Numbered from the stretch's first letter, positions 1-12,599 are shown. The stretch: DNA of 64,000 nt from Epiperipatus broadwayi (GCA_028023455.1 JAQFVV010000012.1:4246023-4310022), one strand, 5' to 3'. A program made the numbers and translations. Notes: generated from the sequence alone by a model not told the origin.

Positions 1-12
1 TAAAATCATATT

Positions 13-200
13 GAAAAACACATGAAAATAAATATTGAAATGAAATATATTTAAAAACACAGCGGTGGGCTACTAATTAAAGATATAAAAACAACACATT
101 TTGAAATAGCTACTACTAATTAAACAATCTTCAAAAACACGTTGTCATAGGATTAATTACTAAAGGAATTTCGACAACACCTATTGCACCTATTGCCAGA
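13..200. repeat. Degenerate ~40-bp minisatellite
   Basis: A motif close to AAAAACAC recurs at about positions 14, 53, 90, 131 and 171, followed each time by a related A-rich segment containing variants of ATAGCTACTAATTAA. This is about 4.5 imperfect copies with a ~40-bp period. It lies directly upstream of the TATA/Inr pair at 229-262, so it could be an upstream repeat of an LTR or other element promoter. That role is inferred; only the periodicity is seen. Confidence 0.6.
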
Positions 201-650
201 GGATATTAAAATGAAAACAATTTGCATATATAAATAGCCAGATTTTTATCGGAGTTCAGTTTCAGCCTAGTTTTCAGTGTCAGTCTTGTTTCAGTTCAGA
301 TAATAGTGCAGGTTATATTATGTATCCAGAAACAGAAATGCAATGCTGAGCATCTTATGGAAATATACGCTCTTCTTTCAGCCCTTTGTCCAACAAGATC
401 AGCAAAACCTGCCTATGAAATAATGTCTACTTAACAGATCAGAAGTCCTCCATCAATATTCCACTGTCTCCAAGAATAAAATCAATGGATTAGCATCAAA
501 TCTCCTCAAGAAACATCAAATCTAACCGGTTAGATATCCTTTATTAGATATACTCTGTCAGAAGCAGCTAACAACAAGCAATATCCACATTCCAAAAATC
601 CTAGGTAAAAACATTTTATTATTCTCATTCATATGTAGTAGCCACCGCTG
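60..650. mobile_element. Possible hAT-like non-autonomous element
   Basis: The ends are inverted: CAGCGGTGGGCTACTA at 60-75 matches the reverse complement of TAGTAGCCACCGCTG near 636-650 with one extra G. A CAG-starting end of this kind is typical of hAT elements. An 8-bp target duplication is not visible: the flanks are TAAAAACA and TAATTCGT. The 591-bp interior has no long ORF but carries a minisatellite and a TATA/Inr promoter, which would also suit a solo LTR. Either identity is tentative. Confidence 0.35.
229..262 (+). promoter_or_regulatory. TATA box plus initiator
   Basis: TATAAATAG at 229-237 is followed by TCAGTT at 256-261. The initiator A at 258 lies 29 bases downstream of the first T of the TATA box, the standard spacing in invertebrate RNA polymerase II promoters. 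Several more TCAGT or TTCAG motifs follow up to about 300. It probably drives a transposable element rather than a host gene, because no coding exon follows. Spacing and motifs are seen; activity is inferred. Confidence 0.5.
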
Positions 651-2985
651 TAATTCGTAAATCCTACAGAGACCAGTAATTTGAACTTTATAAGTATGCA
701 TAAAATGAACTATTGATGTGTGTGTTTGTGAATGTTAAATAATTTAAATGGCAAAGATTATTTTTGCTCCTTCATAAAATATATCCTAGTATGTTAACTT
801 AAAATGTGTGTGTTATTTATAGATTTATAAAAATGTTTATAATTAGTAAATGTTAGTTAATAAATTGTCTTTAAAATTAAACTTTATTTGTCAGTCAATT
901 CTTTTTATCAATTCTTTTTCTATATTTTATTACTGACTAAAATTAGACTGGGCTAGTTTATGGGATGGTTTCGAGTACTGGATTATGAGCCTACTGACCA
1001 AATACATTGTTTATTCTTTTGAATAGATAGCTGGAACCCGGAGTTTACTCCAAAACAAATAAAGTGTTTGGATAGTAGGGGTTTGAATCTAGCAGCTGAG
1101 GTCAGCCATTGTTGATAGTTAAAGCTATCAATAATATCTCCCATTTTGTTTGAACGTGCCGGTTCATTCACGTAACATTTATAAGATTATAAATGTATTA
1201 TGAAGAAGTATGAAACCAGCAAAACATAGATATGTGTAAGTAAACTTCATTCAGTGGAACCCTCCGGTACAATATATGTATATATATATATATATATATT
1301 GAATACAGGTCATAAAATATTGTTTGACAAGGCAATGGTTATTTTTATGAAAATAATGAATTAAAGAGAAGAGTAAAGTAAACTTTAACGATAAAACTTC
1401 TTGAATCTAAGGCTATCAATCTTATGAAATCATTTTTTGATATAAAGGGAAGGTGGTTTTGAAATGAATTATGGAAAGTTTTGTATATTATATATGTTGT
1501 TTTTTTAGTTTGATTTTCACTTGAGAAGGTCTATTTGTTTAGAAGATGAAACCATGGTTGTGTAAGGATTTTGGCAAAATTTGGATTTTTATTAATATTG
1601 GATTGTTTTATGGTTTTGTATTTTATATATATAAAAATTAATGTAATTTAGTTAAATTTAAAAGAACAAATTAAAGTTAATACTGCAATAAAATTCTTTT
1701 GAACTTCTAATATAAGTAATATATTTGGAGTTAATTTATAATCATTAAAACAAAATTGAATATTTTAAATTAAAGTAATAATTTATATACCACTAGATAT
1801 AAGTTTAAACATAAGAAAACATAGCTCTCATATATTTTGGTATATGAATAAATCATTAACTTAAAACTAAATATTATTCATCAATAAATAAATTTATATT
1901 TTAAATGTAGATATATATTTCAATGATAATGACAAATACAAATAAATGACTTAACTGTCTGACTTTAAATACTGTATTTCCAAAATGGCATAACAGTTTT
2001 GATGTCTATTTCAAACTATAAACCAATAGTATGTCATTATTACAGAGAAGATATAATTTATTCATGAAATTTTTTTAAAACTCAAAGTACATATTATCAA
2101 TTATGACTGGTTTTATTAATTAATATTATACCTTTTGTTTAGGTTAGAATGGATTATTTCTAATAATTTACTGGAAAATTTTAAATTTTAAAGTTAAGTA
2201 AGAGATGATGTATGTTATGTGTTAATAATCTTTGAATAATTTAGTTAAGGCAAGTAAAATAATTGATGTATAATATTATGTTGATACTTGTAAGAAAACA
2301 GTTAACTAAAAATCATTATAAGATTGTATGGTTGGGAGAACTGGCCATAATAAGTACTGATTTAATAAGTCTTATAAATAATAATTAAGGTAAATTTTAA
2401 AAGTAATGCTTTAAAGTTAAATGAATAGATTATTCAATAATAATAATTGTATTTAGTAGTTATTTTTAAAAATCCTTTAATTAGAAGTAATAATGTAGGG
2501 AGAAAAGTGTATATTTGATTTTATAATATTAAAATAATTATTTTAAAATTGTGCTATAATATTGATTTATGTAATATTTTATAAATTAAATTATTTGTTT
2601 TAGTTTTCTTTAAATTATTAGTGTCTCATTTAGTTTTATAAATCATGTGACATGTAATATGCACACCTGTGTTGAAAATAAAATGATGTCATCTGTTATA
2701 AATATTAGATTAAGTTTTAAAACATAGATATAATAGATGAAATTAGATTTATGTTTTGTGTTGAAAATAAATATGTTTTGTTTAAAATAAAAGTAGAAAT
2801 GATAATAAATATTGAAATGTGATTTTTAAAAGTTATTTTAAAGTATTTATTAAGTGTAAATAAAATATGAAAATTAATTAAGAATTGAATAATATAATAA
2901 AAATAAATATTTAATAAATTATTATTAGTTTTTACTTTTAGCTGGCATTCATTATCCAGGGTAGTTTGCAGTAAGTATTGTTTAA
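651..2985. other. AT-rich DNA without recognised features
   Basis: No coding potential, RNA gene or repeat family was recognised here apart from a (TA)n tract near 1274-1300. The words just before that tract (GGTACAATATATGTATA) recur just before 6871, which suggests related element ends. Confidence 0.5.
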
Positions 2986-2987
2986 TG

Positions 2988-3045
2988 GACCAATCAGAGG
3001 TGGAATAGGCTGGAGTATTTAAGAGCTGCACCAAATTTGCAGACT
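2988..3045 (+). promoter_or_regulatory. CCAAT/TATA-like promoter
   Basis: ACCAATCAG near 2989-2997 is followed by TATTTAAG at 3016-3023 and a possible initiator around the A at 3041 (25 bases downstream). The surrounding 2940-3080 segment is less AT-rich than its neighbours. This may be the core promoter of a decayed LTR, but no matching second LTR or primer-binding site was found. Confidence 0.3.
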
Positions 3046-3049
3046 ATTA

Positions 3050-6000
3050 TTATAATTTTTACTATCATTGTAACTATCACAGCAACTTTAGTTAATTAAG
3101 TATATTATAATAGTCAGTTTTATCATTTTTAATTCGGAAAAAAAAGGATATTAACTCATTATTATTAGATCGTGGGATATAGAGATGAATTGCTAAAAAA
3201 ATTAAATAATTCCTTACTTGCTGATCTGTTTTTGTTCAATTTGTCATTAACATAAACATGGAGAAATTGTCACTAAATATAAAAAGATTGATGGAAATAT
3301 TCAAGTATTATTATCTTAGAAAGTGTATAATTTTGGCTGTGTTGATAAGTCATATTAATTTACGACTGAATTTCATAAAAAGAACGTCATGGAGAAAATA
3401 TAAAAAAATTTCATCAAAAATATAAAGTGAAATGATATAATATATTTTTATGAAGAAATTTATTTAAAATATGATGGGAAAATGCTTTTAAAAGAAAAAA
3501 CCTTTTAAATTTGACCAAGCAATTATTTTGGAATGCTAAGATATTTCTTTCTGAAGAAATATTGAACGTAATTTAAAAATGGAATTTTTTTTTTAAAAAA
3601 AGATGCAAATTAAGATCATTTGCAAATATGACTTATATCATATTTAAAAGATATTTAAAATTAATAATTATTGTATGCTGGACATACAAAAAGTTTATGA
3701 AATTTATTTGGGAAAATAAATTAAGTTATCAGCAGATATTGTAGGAAGTTTATTGTGTGTATCAGAAGACATTGAATCTCAGTAAATATGGAAAAGTTAC
3801 AAGAATTTGAAAATTGTCTTAATGAAGAATATTAAGAGTATTTAAATTAGATATTTACCTAGCAATAAATACTTAAGTATCTTAAAGTTTTTGGAGATAA
3901 GAAAAATATTAATTATATCAGTTTAAATCTTATAGAATAAAAGTAAATGTACCGTATTTATCTTAAACCGTCATTTTGGATTATATGTTGCAACATTGAG
4001 AAGTGAAGCATGCGTGGTTATTGGCATCAAAAGTGTAATTATTAATGTTTTACCAGGAGAAAAAGACACTTCCTGTAATGAACTTATTATCGAGAAAAGA
4101 ACATTTCATCGCAAGAAAAGTTTAATGGAGCTGTCATAAATATAATTTCAAATTATTTTTACTAAAAAAATTTATAGTAATGCTTATTCATAGTATAGGG
4201 ATAGAATAGGAACATAGAACATTAAATTATTTACTAACCTAGTAATTAAAATTTTATTGTAAAGAAAAAAAAACTCTTTAATAATTTTTTTTTAAAAAAA
4301 ACTTAATATATTTTAAAGTGTGATAATGTGGAATAAACGATAATAAAATGTTTTATTTAGATCGTGATCCAGAATACATCGAATAAGTAATTGCCAACAG
4401 AAATTACTTATGGTAATAATGTAAATTATTAATAGTTTTATAATGTATTTTATTATTTTGTGTGGATGTATGGATGCGTATATAAAACACGATACCTACA
4501 CATAATTTATTATTTGTTTAGTTATTTTAAGAATATGCATAAGTTTATTGATATCATAAAGATATTTAAACATAAAGGAAATATAAGTATATGATTCTAT
4601 TATAACTGAACTGGATGTTTTAGTTGAGTAATTTAAAGTATTAAAAATATGACATTGATTCTGATTGTTTATGCTTAAGTTTGAGAACTATCAAAGAATG
4701 AAATAATCTTGTCTTATTAGTTAGTTAGACTGTTATTCTAAAAATGAATTTATTTGTTATTATAGAAATGTGAAGATGAATTTAGCGATGTAAAGTGATG
4801 AATTTTTAATGCTAATATCTTAGTATTAGGTTATATAAGACCAGAATAATATTGTATGTAGGGTTTATTTATATGGGAAGAAGAGTATACTATATTGATG
4901 ATTATACAAGTATAGATAACATAGCCCTATATCTTGTGTATATTCATGGCAGTGTTTATTTTTCTATGTGTTAAAGTTTAATGTGCCATAGTGCTGAATA
5001 AATAGCCTGGACATTATATTTGGTAGTAGAGGTTATTAGATAAATAAGTCATACCTCATTTCTTGTACACTGTGCCCATGATGGTTAGTTGATAAAGATG
5101 TTATTAAGTTGAAGTTATAGTTTATCCCATATGCCTACTAGTTTATGTGTTATTGAAATTTATTGGATTACATTGTGAAGGATGGTAGTTTAAAATTGGA
5201 AATAATAAATAAGTTTGGAAATACAGAATTTTTATTAAAGTGGATAAGATAAGTTATGTTACTTCAAGTAAAATAAGTGTAAATATTATAAGAACATAAT
5301 TTCATCAGTGAAAGAATCATAAAACTTTTTATATTTAAAAATGATATTTATTTATTTTTTATAAAATAAATAGTTGATAATTTAAAAGGATTTATAATGA
5401 TATTACTTAATTATTAAGAATTTTTTTTAAAAAGACATACTTATAATGCATATTTTTATTTATGAGTAAAGGTAATAGACTGAATCGTGTTTAATGAATG
5501 CAAGTAGTCATAATTTTTACAAAAGTAATTTCATAACAACACACTAATGCATACATTATATTTGAAGTTTAAAGTAATAATTAATAAGTAGCTTAGTTTG
5601 ATGGTATGCTATGAATCAAGGTAGTTCACATAATTATTTATTGAAGAATGATTATACAGAATAATAATTTATTTTTTAAAACTAAATAACAAGAATAAAG
5701 TCATAGTAAAAATAATACCTTATATTTTTAAAATCTATGGAATTAATAAAATTTACTAACTGTAATAAAAAATTATATAATAATATTTTGGAAATAAGTG
5801 CTCATTTAAAAAAATGTTCTGTATCCTATATTTTAAGTCATTTGATTTGTATTAGAAACATACCTGAATATGAATAAATAGAATTCTATCAGAATGTAAA
5901 TAATGTAAATAATTTTATTGTTAAGTTTGTTAATAAAATTGTTAAATTTGTTTTATAAGTCTTGGTGTTGACTCAATTTCTTCACATCACAATTACATAA

Positions 6001-6840
6001 TCACAGATAATTATAATGAAGACATAATATTTGCACATCATAAATAAAATTGTTATTTAAGAGTTATAATGTTTTTATTGATATGTTTTATTTAAGAAGT
6101 TTTATTTATGGTATTATTATGATGGTCATGTAATAATTACTAAAGATTTACATTAAATTATATTAGTAATGATTGCCACATATTCTCAGATTATAATATC
6201 ATATCATACATGTTTACTTAAGATGCCATATGAATATGAGAGGATTATATTATATTATTATTATGTGATATACAAGAACAACATTATAAATAGAAAGATA
6301 GGAGAGTGAATTATAGATTAAAGATTAGTATTACTATTTTGTTATTATTAGTATTATTAAATTGTAGTTAGGAATGATATTAAATCCCTTATCATACTTG
6401 ATTACAAAAGTTATAATTAATTTAGAATTATTTTAAGAGAACCTGAGATAATTTGAGTTAAATTAATTTTAATAAAGATATTCAGATTAATTTGTTAAGA
6501 GTTATGTACTTAATTAATTTTGATTAAAGACGTAAGAGTACTATAAATGTAGTATTTAAGTAATAGGAGTAGGGATAGTATTCTTATGCCATTAAGGTGA
6601 TATCCAATGGGAGATTAGCTTAATGTATTTGCTCTGCCACTTGTAAACTCACTTCATAGTCTCATGATTTGATTAGATATTTATTTATTTAATTTTATAA
6701 AACAGAGCTATATTATTATTTATTAGTTAAGCTAATTTATAATTGATATTATTAAAAAATATAGTTATTGTTAATTTAGATACATTTTAGATAAACATAG
6801 TTATTTATCTGAGCTAGATCAAGTGATTCTAATTACATAT
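3050..6840. other. AT-rich DNA without recognised features
   Basis: About 3.8 kb, strongly biased to A, T and short ATTA/TAAT words, with stop codons in all frames. It could be the decayed interior of a retroelement started by the promoter-like site at 3016, but no protein motif supports this. Confidence 0.4.
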
Positions 6841-7023
6841 TTCCTGGAAGTGATGGTACAATATGTATATATTGTAACGATCCGAAGAAGGTAGACTAAA
6901 GGTATCTGCACTACAGGGTGCCATCTAGGCATTTGAACCTAGAAAAATTTATAAAGTAGGCAGATACGTAAGTCAAAAAAATTTTTTTTTTTTTTTTAAA
7001 TATTTTGGTTTTGGTCATTAGCC

Positions 7024-7055
7024 CATGTCACTAGCTCAGTGGAAGAGCAGAGATT
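7024..7055 (+). other. tRNA A-box-like half (SINE head remnant)
   Basis: The bases near 7031-7046 read TAGCTCAGTGGAAGAGC, which fits the D-arm/A-box of a eukaryotic tRNA or tRNA-derived SINE. No B box follows; the sequence runs into an AT- and A-rich stretch. It is not a functional tRNA gene. It may be the head of a truncated SINE. Confidence 0.35.
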
Positions 7056-7330
7056 TAATAATATAATATCTTATCTACTTATATATTTTTTTTAAAAAAA
7101 AAAAAAAGAATAAAATAAGCCACTGCCAGTAATTAACATACAAAAATTTATTTACGCACATATATATATATAAGATTTAAAATTGTTTTAGTATCAGTTT
7201 ACATTTTAACATTTAACATTATTTTTAACTTTACTTTAGATTTTAATTTACATTTTAATTTCTATTATATTATAAGTTTACATTTTAATTAAGTTCAGCA
7301 CAGATGGAATTATAAAAATTTGTTTTAATA

Positions 7331-8160
7331 ATGTTGAGTATAGATCGGTTACATAGATTACAACGGTTAAACACATTTCAAAATAAACATAAACGATCAA
7401 AATATAAAATCATTGATACTGACAATTGCGGAGGGAAATTTATAAGTAAACCAATAGTATTCACCATAAGATCCGATACTTGCATTGTCACCAATAACTT
7501 AAAAGACATCCGAATAAATACATTTTAGATACTCACCGTAAGGTATCATTATTTATCGAATGTCTATATATTTTGATCAAATATGAAAACCCAAAACATA
7601 CTTAACCGATAACCAATCCATGCAAGTGTCTATAAACAACTTAAATTTAATGCATTTTTATTTAGTGTCGAGTATGAATAGACTACATAGATTTGCATTT
7701 GAAAATAAACATTCTATCCCTATTTAACCTTAGGCTAAAATTCGTAGTCAAACTGGCATCAATTCATCCGATATATCGATGTATTCAATGTAATAAAATA
7801 CGGCAGCACAAAAAGTTAAGAGAAGAAATTGCCTCTCTTCAGATAGGAATATTACATCTATCTGCGAAGAAGAGCAATAAAACAAAAAACTCCATAGAAA
7901 GGAATGGCAGTATCCGACTTATAATTCCTTCCATAGGCAAACGGAAGTGTGCGGCGTATGAAGCGATTCTGCCCCTAATGAATCAATATTACATCTACTA
8001 ATCACACCAATATATCCAATCCATTGACCCAATTTAACCACGAAACAAATAACCCAAGATTACCCTCCCCTAATATAACTTTACAAATCTATACAGCCAT
8101 TCACGCCCGACTTAAGTTTAACATTTATATCATTTAACTTAACGGAAAACCGAAATCATA
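7331..8160 (+). other. Unidentified GC-richer segment with direct repeat
   Basis: The stretch starting GAGTATAGATCGGTTACATA at 7335 is repeated in diverged form about 335 bp on (near 7668), each followed by AAAATAAACAT. Two short open frames of 65 and 102 codons (7331-7528 and 7693-8001) lie in it, but their products resemble no family I know and the second has no conserved motif. Codon-like composition up to about 8160 suggests the debris of a coding element. No function is assigned. Confidence 0.25.
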
Positions 8161-8508
8161 ATAAAACTTAAAGAACAAAAAATAAATAAATGGAAATGAT
8201 TTTACAAAATAAATACATTAAATAAAATTATAACTAATTAATAAATAATGTTGGTCAGATAGGATAATATTGCAATCATTTAAATATGGAAAGTTTTAAT
8301 TTAATGTTCATTATTTATAAAGTTCTTATGGTTTACAACAGTTCATCTTTATCCGTTGCTTGCCATGAATGTGAATTCCCACGCCATCCTCAAAAGATTG
8401 GTATCCATTTAGCCATTGTTTTATTTATTCATTCGGAGGTTTTTTAGTTTAGTTGGTCCTCAATGTAGAAAACGATAGTTCATTTCTCTTTCTTTCTTTG
8501 GAAAAACT

Positions 8509-8543
8509 GAAGGGATTGAAGAGTGCGTCTTTTCAATCCCTTC
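8509..8543. repeat. Perfect 12-bp hairpin
   Basis: GAAGGGATTGAA at 8509-8520 and TTCAATCCCTTC at 8532-8543 are exact inverted copies around an 11-base loop. A partial third copy (GAAGGATTGAA) lies near 8631. It sits in the unidentified 2.2-kb block; function unknown. Confidence 0.6.
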
Positions 8544-9472
8544 TCCTTCACTTCCGCACTAACACATATCTGTCACATCGTAAATAATCAATCCTTAATA
8601 ATTTCCAAACTTGTCTTTTTATATTAATTTGAAGGATTGAATTTACATTGCGTCATCGATGAGATGGTCTTTTCGCTGAGGTCTGATTCCATTGCTTTTC
8701 TCTTCATTGGCTATTAGTTTCTATTGTTTTCCTATCTGACCGATGCTTTTACATTTAAATGCCCAAGGCTAGTTTACATTTAACTAATTAAAACAATCAT
8801 TTCCATTTCTGATTAATTAATGTGTTTTCCAAGATTAAAGATATATTTTTATCTCTAAATCTTTTTAAGTTTTTGTTTTTAAAATACTTTTTCTTTAATA
8901 AAGTTTTATTTTAATAATTATTTATCTGTGCGATTTTATATATATGCGAGTTTAAGATGATTTTTTTAATTTTCAGTTTTTAATTCTTAAAAAAGAAATT
9001 TTTATTGGCGAACTTTTTTTTTTATATGTTTACTAATAAAAAATAATGTAACGTACGTATGTGCCCGTTACAATATATATATATATGAATTCATAGTATT
9101 ATTTCCAGCTTTCATGTAATAAAAATATGTTTCAGTACAGTAATAAGTATTTTCCTCAAAGATTCTTTTTTCTCAAATCAAAAGAATGTGTGTTGGAGAT
9201 TTAAAATCATTATTTTTTTTGTTATCTTCTTCTCTATGGTTGAGAAGTTTTAAGAAATATTTTATTCTCCAATAACTTTTTCAAATTATTGTTTATTTTC
9301 TTTATTTCCCATTTTTTATGTATGCTCTTAAATTTTTTAAAAATCTTTATAGCTTCTCTTAGCAGTTTCTGATCATATTGCCCAATTTTTGCCAGAATAT
9401 GTATTTTATTAAAATTAATATCATGATTAGTTAATTTAATATGTGAATAAAGGCTAAATGGGTTTGTAATTA

Positions 9473-9619
9473 ATCATTAAAACCAGTCAACACTTAGACA
9501 ATCCCAATATCAAAAACAATCAACACTTTCAGACTGTGAGGTTGCCTTGACAAGAGTCTGGAAATTTTTGATTGTTATTGATATTGGGATTGATTAAGTG
9601 TTGATTGGTTTTTAATGAT
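9473..9619. mobile_element. Foldback (MITE-like) element
   Basis: Arms at 9473-9537 and 9553-9619 are inverted copies of about 65 bp with few mismatches, separated by a short loop. The outer ends read ATCATTAAAA and TTTTTAATGAT. No clear target duplication was seen. It has no coding capacity and looks like a non-autonomous foldback element. Confidence 0.7.
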
Positions 9620-10059
9620 ATATATATTATGATTTAATTTTATTTTTAAATTTCAAAAATATGGCTCTAGACTTTTACAATTTATCTCTTAGGATGCATT
9701 TCTATCAATCTGATCACAGTTAATTTGGATTCATTGATATTCATTGTAGAAATTTACTTTGAAAGTATGTATTCTTTAGCAAATATTATGAATAGTGATC
9801 CCAAAGAATATTTACTTTCAGAGTATATTTATGTAATATACAAACACAGCTTTCACAACTCTTTAACTTTCTTTATCAGCAAACACATTTGTCCTATTTT
9901 TTCCATATCAATATTTATTGTATTTTTGATATGGTTTTGTCTTTTGTCTTTGTCAATGAGAATTTGGATTTCAAAGCTGGAATTAGCACTATTATGGATC
10001 TGGAAAGTACTTTTAATTTCTTTTTTACTATCAAGCTAGTAGCCTGAAATTTAAAAAAG

Positions 10060-11600
10060 TCTATGATTTTGAATGTGAACGGACACAAATAAAACTGGAA
10101 TTAACTTATAAAAGAATACTGCATTGGTTTTTATATTTTCAAACTGGTAGTCTGCTTTCAAGTGCCATTTATTTGAATCATTTCATTTGCTTGAAGGTTT
10201 TTTTTTCACTACTCAAAATATTTTTTGCCATTGTCATTGTTGAACTTTTTATTACTTTAATTTTTTCAATATCAGCAAATTATTTTTCTTTGAGTTGTCT
10301 TTTCATATGAGGAAATAAAAAATAAACACATGGTAAGATTGAGATAATATAGAGGGTGAGGTAAAATTTTGTATTTGGTACATTGTTTGCACTAGGAAAG
10401 CAGATGTATTATCTTGATGGAAAAGCCAGTATTCTGTTTGCCATAAATGAGGATTTTTTTCCATAAATAATGATTCAAACTTTTTTAAAACTTCTAAATA
10501 TAAACCTAGGTTGATTGTTTCTTCCTGGGATATAAATTTTGGGTCCTGATATAGTTTGCGCTCATGACCATTTTGAAATTTACAAACCATTACTGACACA
10601 TCCAACTGATAAATGACATAAATATTGAATAAAAGTACTTTTAAATTCATATTTTAAAAATTATAAGCTAGTAAAAATAATATGCTTTATTTTATTAGAA
10701 TTTTTTAAAATTTACCTTTATAAAATATTTTTATGAAAGCGCAAAGTGTTGAAATTTGCAGGGAGGAGGAAGGGTGGTTTGGCCGATATGAAGTAATGGT
10801 CAAAATTTGCAGAAGTCTGATCAAACCAAGCTTATAATTTTCAAATACTAAAAGATTGTACTATATGCCCTTAGGAAATAAAGCATATAATTTTCACTAG
10901 CTTATAATTTCTAAAATATGAATTTAAAATACTTTTATTCAATATTTATGTCATTTATCAGTTGGATATGTCAGTGATAGTTTTGGCTGGTCTTTAGATT
11001 TCAAAATGACTGTGAGCGCAAACTAAATCAGCACCAAATTTTGGATACCCAATCATTTTTATATTGAAGAAACAAATGAGCATTTTTTTTTCACATGCCA
11101 TTTTTTTTTGTGACAAAAAAAAGGGAGGGTTTTTTATTGGCTGGATTACTGTTTTGTTTCTGGATCATAACTATAGCACCAATATTCATCTTAAGGTTAT
11201 GACTTTAGAAAACAAGCCATTTTTTTAATTAAAATTTATTTATAGAAACTCCAGACCAATGAATTTTACGAGTTTATGAATGGTTCAATAGTAATTTCCC
11301 AAAATATCTTTATAATTTTTTATCACATTTTTTATTAGTGTGGGTGATCAAAGAATGACCAGAATGAGGTTGATCATCAATTAACATTTGACATTTGTTT
11401 AAAACAAAAGAAACTTGTGGCAACTTCCTTGTAGGTTGTTTGTAGCATAATAACCATTAATGATGCTTCTTGCAAACAGAAACAAAATAGCATAGCCACA
11501 CAACGTTTATGTGAATCACTCATTACGATATAGATAGAATATTGAACAATTCAGTGGAAAAAATTATTGGAGACAAATGCAAACTTCCACAACAGTTTTA
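10060..11600 (-). pseudogene. Mariner transposase remnant, split by a MITE
   Basis: Read on the minus strand from about 11600, fragments match the mariner transposase order: a DDQPHSGHS-like segment (usual DDPRSGRPS) near 11370, YDPETKQ with SSQ and KTLP near 11150, a ML-CFF segment near 11080, then after an interruption PKFISQEETINLG, YLEVLKKF and FHQDN (usual HHDNAPAH, the second catalytic D) in an open 115-codon frame at 10303-10650. A PHMKRQLKEK-like C-terminal segment follows near 10300. Many stops and frameshifts lie between, so it is inactive. The family DNA-cutting activity is established knowledge; assignment rests on these motif matches. Intact terminal repeats were not found. Confidence 0.75.
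10542..11035. mobile_element. 494-bp MITE inserted in mariner
   Basis: The ends GGTCCTGATATAGTTTGCGC (10542 on) and the reverse complement of the right end, GGTGCTGATTTAGTTTGCGC (ending at 11035), are inverted repeats; similarity continues inward for about 150 bp. The flanking octamer AAATTTTG is present on both sides (10534-10541 and 11036-11043). Removing the element and one octamer brings the two halves of the mariner reading frame together, so the direction of nesting is clear. An 8-bp duplication and GG-starting ends suit Merlin-like or hAT-like mobilisation. It has no ORF of its own. Confidence 0.8.
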
Positions 11601-11639
11601 GCTGGAATATTGACTCAGAAAAGTTCCATAAACATCTCA

Positions 11640-12150
11640 CCTAGTTACAGAAGGTCTTATTACAAGAACCTCACTTTCCAAAAGTAAATTCCTATTTCTT
11701 TGGGTACTCCCTTATGTAAATCTGACTTTAGGTTAGTATTCACATTGTTTATATATATATAATATTTTGAGAGATAAATGTGGAGGTGTTTAAACCCTCA
11801 CACCCTTAGGTTAAAATACTTGAGACTGTTAATTTATATATAAAATTAAGGAAAGAATAAGGGGGGGTGTTTTGTGTTTTGAATTTGATCCCTTGTTTAT
11901 TGATTACTTATATAAACATATTAATTAGAATCTGATATATCCTCTACTTTATATACATTTTAGTGACTTCAATCTTTTTTTAATGGTAGCCACTTTTTTA
12001 CTGGCAATATTATTATTACAACACAATATTTCTTTAATTTTTCAGCTTACTATAGTAATCAAGAATACTTTTTTTTATCATAGCACTTATAAATGGCATT
12101 TATGAAAGGACAAAATTATTTTATTTAATGTCAGATGGATGGATGAAATA
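11640..12150. other. AT-rich DNA without recognised features
   Basis: No gene or repeat recognised, apart from a short TA tract near 11750 and a G-run near 11861. Confidence 0.4.
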
Positions 12151-12157
12151 AGAAAGT

Positions 12158-12253
12158 GGGGGGGGGGGGGAGGGGAGAGAAGATGTAGGAGAGGGGGTGG
12201 GGTGGGGGACCCCCCCTTATAGTAGGAATGGGGGGGGGTGATGATGAGGGGGG
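12158..12253 (+). repeat. G-run cluster, potential G-quadruplex
   Basis: The plus strand carries more than six separate runs of four or more G within 96 bp, the longest 12-13 bases at about 12158-12170. C-runs follow at 12499-12507 and 12536-12546. In DNA this AT-rich the cluster is exceptional. It meets simple G-quadruplex rules. Run lengths may carry assembly error. Confidence 0.7.
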
Positions 12254-12599
12254 AATGTTCTGTTGAAAATTTTAAATTAGTATATAACAAGTTAAAGTAT
12301 TTTTCAAACACTCTTTTAACAGTATCTTCAAAACATTCGATCAACATTTTATAGAGAACTTGTTATTTGCTTATATGCATCTAGGTTTATTTGTGGTTTC
12401 TCTCTGCCTGCATTTTTTTATATGTTTTACACACCATTCATTTCAAGACATCTTGCTTAAGCATCTTTTTAATTTACCTTCTACTTACAGAGTCATATCC
12501 CCCCCCCCTAGTTTTAATGAAATATTTTTATTTGACCCCCCCCCCCATTTTCATTTTTTAACATTTCCCTCTAGTTTTAAATAAATATTTTTTTTAGTT

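Larger units (their letters stand above)
6871..9076. mobile_element. Possible 2.2-kb element with TTGTAACG ends
   Basis: The block begins TATTGTAACG and ends CGTTACAATA, an inverted match of about 10 bp. Both ends abut TA-rich tracts. The interior is richer in GC than the flanks and contains an A-box-like sequence, a direct repeat and a perfect hairpin. A similar word, ATTGTAACGGTC, occurs alone near 21106. The ends are short and AT-rich enough that chance is possible. No transposase or reverse transcriptase was recognised. Confidence 0.25.

Noticed and set aside
8253-8741. GGTCAGATAGG and CCTATCTGACC as ends of a 489-bp MITE
   Set aside because: No target duplication and little inward similarity between the arms; 11-12 bp alone is weak.
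9725-10039. 104-codon hydrophobic frame as a membrane protein
   Set aside because: The hydrophobic text is what AT-rich DNA gives; it has no motif, and no splice or promoter context.
12087-12347. Proline-rich 86-codon frame
   Set aside because: It is only the translation of G-runs on the opposite strand.
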